Program-made: the position numbers and the translations under genes | The notes under the pieces: generated by a model | Database searches by the model: none | What the model was told of the DNA's origin: nothing | What the model saw: only the letters and a program-made list of their open reading frames with translations | Assembly (NCBI GenBank): GCA_021234155.1 | Contig: JAJEKV010000078.1 | Span: 2,170,001-2,234,000 of the forward strand | From: Isoetes taiwanensis | Taxonomy: Eukaryota > Streptophyta > Lycopodiopsida > Isoetales > Isoetaceae | DNA: 64,000 bases | Direction: 5' to 3' | Part shown: positions 57,910-64,000 of the stretch, in pieces | How the letters are laid out: every line of letters starts with the position of its first letter | How positions within the stretch are numbered: position 1 is the stretch's first letter

Positions 57910-59043
57910 TCACATCTGAGGACGAGGAAAATATTGAGGGGTGATGGGAAATTGAGGCACTGGTGGGAGAGAAGGAGCAGGAGGGAGTGCCAAAGGAGTG
58001 TTTGATAATGTCGCACGAGCAAAACCGGTTTCAATTCTAGGGTTATTTCGGCCACAGAATGTGCAAAACAAGCGAGGGATACCCCGGGAAAGAGAAACAG
58101 CGGGGGCACCAGGAGCAGTCTGATGAGAAGAAAAAGAGGTATTTGAAGCTCTGGTGGCAGAACTAGGGCGACGATCAAGGCAGCCTTGGCGGGCTAATTT
58201 CAAGCGGGGGGAGTCATCAGTGGATAAAGATAAGCCTGAATGATCAGCAAAGTCGAAAGCAATATCATACCCTTCACGATCAGCAATCAAAAGAAATTTC
58301 ATATGCTGTTGAGTTGCCATCTTACCCTCCTCAATGAGTTTCAAGACTGAGTCGGGCACCGCCGAAGAGAGAGAGAGAATAAGCGAGCATACAGCTCCCG
58401 AAATCGGTCCTCCGTAGCAGCCAAAAACTCGTACTGATGCCGTGAAGAATCCCTTTTTGAAAGAGGGCAAGGTTCTCGCCGCCCGCTCCCGTACTTCCTC
58501 CCACAGAGATTCGACAGCCTCGTGAATGGAAGACTGGGCTGAAAGGGACGTCTGCAAATCATTAATTTGGGCCATTTGTAATTGCAGGGATTGAAGGACT
58601 TGAGGCAATAAGAGATCATATTGAGAGGGAGGCACTACCGATGGGGTAGGTGGTGGAAAGGAGAACAATGGTGGAGGTGCCAGATTTGAAGTTGCAGGAG
58701 CGGCCGTGGGGGGAAAACCAACGGGTGGGGGAGAAGGAGCGGGAGTAGCAGTGGGCATAGCCGAAGAGGGAACAAAAGGCGGAACTGGAGGTGTGGGAAT
58801 ACTCAAAAGGTGTGTGGAAAAAAATGCTGAGGCTGTAAAGGAACCCCCAAATGGATTTGAGGAGGAAGAGGGGCCCAAGTTGCCCAAAGATCCCAAGGGA
58901 GAAGCTGCACTTGGAAGAACAGGTGGAGGAGCTGTGGGTGCCTGAGTAGCAATACATTTCACCCGGCGTGCTGCCGCAACCCCCCGCGTACGCATGGGGG
59001 CGTCTGGACCATGGTGCAACATAGACTGGTTGGCATCAGTCAT
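57910..59043 (-). CDS. DIRS copy C gag-like protein, 377 aa
   Basis: Open frame from MTDANQSMLHHGPD. It has a Pro/Ala/Ser-rich N-terminal third, a helical middle (YDLLLPQVLQSLQLQMAQIN, FLIADREGYDIAFDFADHSG), and a short Cys motif near the C-terminus (LFCTFCGRNN) that may replace a zinc knuckle. The end, PPVPQFPITPQ, matches the start of the fused gag-RT frame in copy B. I assign it as gag by position and composition; there is no detectable domain. The Met at 59043 was chosen because the upstream extension (to 59121) is hydrophobic and follows a stop-free but unlikely stretch. Confidence 0.6.
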   Translation of the reverse strand: MTDANQSMLHHGPDAPMRTRGVAAARRVKCIATQAPTAPPPVLPSAASPLGSLGNLGPSSSSNPFGGSFTASAFFSTHLLSIPTPPVPPFVPSSAMPTATPAPSPPPVGFPPTAAPATSNLAPPPLFSFPPPTPSVVPPSQYDLLLPQVLQSLQLQMAQINDLQTSLSAQSSIHEAVESLWEEVRERAARTLPSFKKGFFTASVRVFGCYGGPISGAVCSLILSLSSAVPDSVLKLIEEGKMATQQHMKFLLIADREGYDIAFDFADHSGLSLSTDDSPRLKLARQGCLDRRPSSATRASNTSFSSHQTAPGAPAVSLSRGIPRLFCTFCGRNNPRIETGFARATLSNTPLALPPAPSLPPVPQFPITPQYFPRPQM

Positions 59044-59249
59044 CTTGAAACAAAAACCCCTTAGAACCGACAAGAAACAAGAAAAATGGGAACCGAGAAT
59101 ACCAATGGATAAAATTTGCATAATTTATTTCCAATACAAACAACAATAGCACCGAGGTACAACTCAAAGAATGACAACTTTATGGCTAAAACATGGCCAG
59201 AGGACCAGTTGCTACAATGGAGTTTCTCTATGCGGGTACCAGGGTGCCA

Positions 59250-59858
59250 TCACATCCGAACTTTGAACCCGGAGACAAAGAGTGCAAGGGGGGTGGTGAA
59301 GAAACACCAAGGAAAGATGGGATACAAAGCAGAAAATGGAGCAAAACGAGGCAACTCAGATCTCCAACCCCGGGCATAGGAGAAACGCAGCATGCAATCG
59401 CGTAGAACAGCTGCAAACTGGAACCTAAACAGCACGTGGCCACTCCGGCCCCACCAATGCAAAGCAGCAACCATATCCCCTAGACGAAAATACACCATAT
59501 TAGGGACCTCCAACTCAAAAGTCAGTTCCGAGCTGATGGGGTCGCGGTAATAATCAACGCCAAAATCTACCTGGTCGATGGCATCATCCAGGTAAGAGGA
59601 GAACCAAAGGCAATCTGACATAAATGTCAAAGAAGAGGAAGATGTAGGGGGCAGACGGTCAAGGGACCAAAACAAATGGTTGAGATTGAAAGCAATGCAA
59701 AGATTAGGGTCATGGCCCTCAAATGGAAAAGGCAAAAAAAGTGTTGGGTCAGATGGAACAGGGATATCTGGTGGTATGACGGCGGGCAACAGAGGGGGGG
59801 TACATTCGGTATCGGTGGTGGGCAGAGTAAAGCTCCGGAGAGTAGATTGAGCACACAT
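59250..59858 (-). CDS. DIRS copy C leading ORF, 202 aa, unknown
   Basis: Open frame starting MCAQSTLRSFTLPTT. It is Trp/Phe/Asp-rich and looks folded: FEGHDPNLCIAFNLNHLFW, FSSYLDDAIDQVDFGVDYYR, FELEVPNMVYFRLGDMVAAL, RDCMLRFSYARGWRSELPRF. It lies 206 bp upstream of the gag-like ORF, same strand. I do not recognise it. It may be a first gag module or an accessory protein. The upstream extension to 60086 is pyrimidine-rich and probably leader. Confidence 0.5.
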   Translation of the reverse strand: MCAQSTLRSFTLPTTDTECTPPLLPAVIPPDIPVPSDPTLFLPFPFEGHDPNLCIAFNLNHLFWSLDRLPPTSSSSLTFMSDCLWFSSYLDDAIDQVDFGVDYYRDPISSELTFELEVPNMVYFRLGDMVAALHWWGRSGHVLFRFQFAAVLRDCMLRFSYARGWRSELPRFAPFSALYPIFPWCFFTTPLALFVSGFKVRM

Positions 59859-60130
59859 GGTCACTGAAAGAAAAAAAGGAGTGAGAACCACATGAACAAA
59901 ACAGAAAAAAACGGAAAAAAAAACATAGGAAGGAAAAGACAAACAACGAAACCAACAAAAAGAAACACACCATCGACAACCAAGGCGAAAACGAAAAAGA
60001 ATCGAAACAAATCCCAAACCGACCCTATCTAGGCAAAAACCCCCCACAGACCTCCATGAGATAATCATAATGGCAATTGTCCACACATAGGCTTAATAAA
60101 ATTATACTATAAGAACAAAAAAGGGGCAAA

Positions 60131-60549
60131 ACAATCAATATAACAACATTAAAATAAAGAGACGAGTGATGAGAGAATTAGGTGACTAGTAAAAAGCTAA
60201 TGCATTGATATGATCATATACATTCCGGCCATAGGTTCTCCGTAATAAAGTACTTCCTTAGTTAACACAAATATGAATGCGCATGCCAAAGTTCATGAGA
60301 TCACCCACATAACCTTGAAAAACCAAAACAAACCATCCATAACGACACACACACCATCGAACCTTTAAACAAACCATACACTACCTTACCAACCCAAATA
60401 ACCGTAACAAAAAACACTACATAAAAAAAAACCGACAACCATAGCAAAAAAAACCAAACTAACCTAGGAAAAAAGGAAAGGGAATCACGGAAAAAAGGGA
60501 GAGGGGGGGATTTCCTGACTAGTTCGATGTCATGGCTCTGCCAGACAGT
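60131..60549. other. No gene recognised
   Basis: AT-rich, then A-rich plus-strand DNA between DIRS copy C and the L1-type LINE; probably the DIRS leader and terminus, but no inverted terminal repeat could be matched to the other end. Confidence 0.4.
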
Positions 60550-60899
60550 GCCGATGGGGATCGATTGAGCCTCATGGCTTGGGGCTGAAGCCAAGGGGAG
60601 ATGGCGAGGAGGAAGAATCCTCCAAAGAAAGGGGAAGGGCTGGTCTCGCATGCATGAAGAGGCGGGGCAGTAGGAAGTGGCATGCAATTAGTGGCGAGAT
60701 GAGGGAGCTCTTGGAATCCCTTTCGGTTGAGAGGTATGTGGATTGCTCTTCCTCAATATAATTCTGAGACCCCAATAGATTGTGTTTTGGAGACTCCGGT
60801 CTTGATCCCATCAAGCATGCCCCCTTTGGAAACTGGATCTGTGATGCCCTCTTCCCCTGTGCTTGGGAAGGGATCACTTGATGGTGATGCGCCCTCTTC

Positions 60900-62290
60900 T
60901 AGGGTGCATGTAGCTGATGCCTCCCGGGTGCCCCCGGATACCTCTCGATGATGCCGGGCAACCCCAACTCCCCTGTGTGCCTGGCTGGCGGAGCAATGAC
61001 AATGACACCGCTGCTCGCATCACTTTCGGCCGGGTTTTTCGAGATTGGATCAAGCGCAAGGCTCCTGAGTGTGGACCCCCCATGTTCAAGAGGCTCAAAT
61101 TTGTGGAGGATCATCACTGCTGTTGACTGCTGCAGCTCTTCCAGAGACTCCATGGATAGATATTGATCATATCAGACATGTTCAGACCATTGAGAATCTA
61201 GTTTCATTTGCGGTATTGGGCTACTTCACGGGTTACATATTGGACACGAGGAGGTTTAGCTCTTGGCTTGCCTGGGACATCCGAGGGTATGGATTGGTTT
61301 GCCCAGTATCGATCTCTCAAATTCCTACCAAATAATTTCTTCATAATCATGTTTGAGGTCAGTCTTCCGTGCGGCAATTGGTTAGTTGGGGGTGGATACT
61401 TTGGGTGAATCTTATGTGTTGTATCGAGATATACTCGCAATGTCCACGTTCTTTGACAAATGTTAAAATCCGTGTTGATTCCGTTCGGGATCTTCCTCCC
61501 CTCCCGATCCGATGGTGCCCCGATTTCTTGGTTTCTATGGCTAATGGCCCGGGTGTATATTTGGCTCATTCTATTGTGCGTGTCCCCAAGATCTGTGTTG
61601 CTCGCGCTTTTTGCGACTGTGCCCACTTCTCTTCCGGTCGTAGTGGTCCCCGCATTTTCTCTTCCGATTGAAGCTTTTGAATGGCTCAGATCCCGCGGAT
61701 GTTTCCATCTATTGTGCTACCATCCGACCATGTTGATGATCCTGGCTGGTGCTTGTGATGTGGTAGGGGTTGCGGGTGCTTATGCAGGGGGCCCGGATTC
61801 CTCCTTCTGAGAAAAAAATGCACGCAGGACTCCGCGGGTGCGATGAGTGGAATTGGACGAGGTGGTGTGGTTGGGAGAGGTGGTGTGGGGCAGGGCGAGG
61901 CCGGGCAGGCTTGCTTTGATGGCAGCCCATTGGATGGCGGGGCTAGGGGCGTGGTGGCTCGGGGGAGGGCTCCGGATGATTTGGTTGTGGCTAGGTCCGA
62001 GGGACGTGGGCTATGGGAGGGGCTGGTGATCCTCGTGGGGATGTCCCGATAGCGGTATGTGCTGAGCATGAGGTGGCTGGAGCAGCCCAGTTGGAGGTAG
62101 AGTCTAGTGTGGCCCATGACTCTATGGAGGTGCCAAGGGGACTTCCAAATGTGTGTTAAAGTGGAATCTCACGTGGAGTGGCCGGGTCACATTGCCGTGA
62201 TTAATCCTCCGGCTCTAGATGATGACTCGTGGAGGGGGCTGATGGCCCGGTGGGTAGGCATGTGGGGCGGACACTTCTCCTGGGATGAAT
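60900..62290 (+). pseudogene. L1-type ORF1 (DUF4283-like) remnant
   Basis: Pieces in three frames: IDIDHIRHVQTIENLVSFAV near 61150, QYRSLKFLPNNFFIIMFE near 61290, LTNVKIRVDSVRDLPPLPI near 61455 and GVYLAHSIVRVPKICVARAF near 61550, which read like the RNA-binding ORF1 of plant L1s with its RVxxLPxxxW segment. From 61840 on it becomes Gly-rich, and ends with WRGLMARWVGMWGGHFSWDE near 62230. Confidence 0.5.
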
Positions 62291-64000
62291 AGGTCGATCC
62301 TTAGTTGGAATGTGCGGGGGTGCGGTCCTCTAGTAGTAAGAGGGCCCGTGATTCTTTGGCACTTCGGGCAGTTCGTCTGATATTGTTTGCATTCGTGAGC
62401 ATAAATGTCACATGGGTGATATGTCTAGGCTCATGAATATGGTTGGTAGGCGGTTGCCTCTATTGCTTCTTCTTCCGGGACGGACTAGTAGGGGTACTCT
62501 TGCTGCTTGGAGGATGGATGTGCGAGGTCACGCATTACTCTGCGCGTGAGCATGTGTTTGGTCTGTGGGCAATAATTAAGTGGTTGGAGGGAGGGCAAGA
62601 GTGGGGGATTGTTAATGTTTATGCCCCTAATCAACCTTCTCGTGGGGGTGCTTTATGGGCCCCAAGTTGAATAAGTTACGAGCCCTTGGTGGGTTCTTGC
62701 AGGTGTCGCTTGGTTGTTGTTAGGGGACTTCAATATGGTAGAGCGAGTAGAGGATCGCCAAGGTTCTCGAACCCGTGTTGTGCATGGGTTTGAGAGGGAC
62801 CAGATGGTCTCGCTTTGTTGCGGATTTGGCCTTGGTTGAGGTCCCCAGGGACTTGTCTTTCACCTATTGTAATAGGCAGATTAGTGCGGGCGGGCGTATG
62901 CTAGGCCATGGATCGGTGTTATGCTTCCCCATGCGACCGGATGGTGTGCCCTCTTTCTTGGAGTAATATTCTGTCTACCTCCATTTCTCGATCATTACCC
63001 CTCGTGGGTTTTGTCGGTCGGTGCGATTGCCTCTCGGCCCTCTAGGGCCGGTGTTCCCTTTGAACACCCGGCTTCTAGCTTATCGCGGTTCGGCCCGATG
63101 CCGGGGAGTTGTGGCTTGATACCTTTTCATCTCTCAAGGGTATATGCGGTATGGTGACCGCGTTGGCGGGGTGAAGCGTTTACCAACGCACCTTCGATGG
63201 CATTAGGGAGAATGCGGTGTTCAGCGGCGTATTGTTGCTTTGGGAGCAGGTTAAAGTGCGGGAGGCACGTGTGAAGCGGCCCCACCGGTTGAAGGAGGGG
63301 GATACAAGTTAGTCGGTGTTCTTCGAAAGCGGCTAAGGCGCCGGCGATATCGGCATCTATGGCGTCCCTTGCTTTGCCCTGATGGCCGGACTTTGGAGGA
63401 TCCCGCTGATTTGTAGAGGTATGTGCATGCCCATTTCTCGGGGTTTTTCGCGACAACAGCACTCTTCTCTATGAGCGGGGGAGATGCGGGAGCTTGTTTT
63501 GGGGGTCATTAAACCATCTATTCGCCTCACCACCAGCTTGGAGAGCTTGGAGCAGAAGCTCTCGAGAAAAGGATTTAGCGGCGGCATGTATGTGCATGGC
63601 CAAGGATAAATGTCCCGGGCTGGATGGCATCCCCAATGGAGTTCTTTTCAGACTTATTGGGAGTGGGCTGGTGAGTCATTGTACCAGGTGTATCTTGAGT
63701 TGCTTTGCAGTCTTCTCAAATGGATAGGATCTTGAATACCGCATGCATTTCCTTGATTCCTAAGGTTAAGCGGACCTTCTACTATTAATGATTGGAGGCC
63801 TATCTCCTTGTTGTCCTCTGTGTATAAGATTATTAAGAAAAGCCCCTGGCGAGAAGTTGAAGCCGGTGTTGACTTCTTCCATTAGTAAGGTGCGACCGGG
63901 TTTGTCCCCTCGGAGGAACATTTTGACTAATGTTGCCGCAGCCTTATGAGGGCCTTTATTGGGCCAAAAGAATGTGTCAGGCATTGCCTATCTTAAGCTT
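62285..64000 (+). pseudogene. L1-type ORF2: endonuclease and RT start, truncated by the window
   Basis: Starts MNRSILSWNVRGCG at 62285, the hallmark first residues of plant L1 endonuclease. Next: WGIVNVYAPNQPSRGG at 62612, LLLGDFNMVERVEDRQG near 62720, SRFVADLALVEVP near 62800. RT: CMAKDKCPGLDGIPNGVLFR at 63600-63655 and INDWRPISLLSSVYKIIKK at about 63787-63840. Frameshifts and stops are frequent. The YADD box lies beyond the right edge. Confidence 0.8.

Larger units (their letters stand above)
60550..64000 (+). mobile_element. L1-type LINE, 5' part, running off the right edge
   Basis: Plus-strand non-LTR element of the plant L1 type. A GC-rich ORF1 region (60900-62290) is followed by an ORF2 beginning at 62285 with the endonuclease start, and by RT motifs near 63600-63830. 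The region is much richer in G and C than the rest of the window. Multiple frameshifts make it a dead copy. The 5' end near 60550 is approximate. Confidence 0.8.

Noticed and set aside
58706-58945. Plus-strand Gly-rich ORF opposite the DIRS gag-like ORF
   Set aside because: Antisense shadow of Pro/Ala-rich coding sequence.

Overview
The window is nuclear DNA of a land plant, most likely a seed-free vascular plant such as a fern or lycophyte. The one clearly functional host gene is an intron-rich ARGONAUTE of the plant AGO1 clade. The transposon mix (chromovirus Gypsy, Ty1/Copia, tyrosine-recombinase DIRS-type elements, two non-LTR lineages, PIF/Harbinger, a MITE, a helicase remnant) and the long (GA)n tracts fit a large, repeat-rich plant genome. 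The lineage assignment is inference: DIRS-type and non-L1-type LINEs are unusual for a flowering plant. There is no operon structure and no sign of bacterial sequence.

Layout. 1-4.3 kb: 5' half of an AGO1-like gene on the minus strand, seven coding exons plus one 5'UTR exon, cut by the left edge inside PAZ. 4.3-6.4 kb: its upstream region and unannotated DNA. 6.4-12.1 kb: a decayed Gypsy chromovirus cluster on the plus strand, with two LTR-like repeats (each holding a minus-strand tRNA-like segment), three gag copies, RT/RNase H, integrase and a chromodomain. 12.8-13.5 kb: non-LTR RT fragment. 14.53-14.85 kb: MITE. 16.2-19.1 kb: a decayed intron-containing gene of a transposase-like family I cannot name. 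19.2-20.9 kb: truncated DIRS copy A. 20.9-26.2 kb: purine-rich non-coding DNA with tandem duplications. 26.2-28.3 kb: an odd cluster with a GIY-YIG nuclease ORF, two adjacent perfect hairpins, a three-exon unknown gene and a PIF1/Helitron-type helicase tail. 30.9-31.35 kb: possible host exon(s).

31.4-37.6 kb: DIRS copy B interrupted by a complete 4.9-kb Copia element with 5-bp target duplication. 38.0-39.8 kb: 5'-truncated LINE 1. 39.9-44.4 kb: PIF/Harbinger-like element with Myb/SANT-type and DDE transposase genes and an extra Ser-rich ORF. 44.4-53.3 kb: two LINEs in series (LINE 2 and LINE 3), bounded by (GA)n or (TG)n(GA)n tracts. 53.3-60.1 kb: the longest DIRS copy (C) with two gag-side ORFs, RT/RNase H and tyrosine recombinase. 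60.5-64 kb: an L1-type LINE on the plus strand, running off the right edge.

Apart from AGO, the genes are mobile-element genes and nearly all carry frameshifts or stops. The exceptions that are open as read are the GIY-YIG ORF, the LINE 3 reverse transcriptase, the two DIRS copy C leading ORFs and the Ser-rich ORF. The strongest leads are the microsatellite-bounded LINEs, the WSDGC/HGKG transposase-like family and the GIY-YIG/hairpin/helicase cluster.
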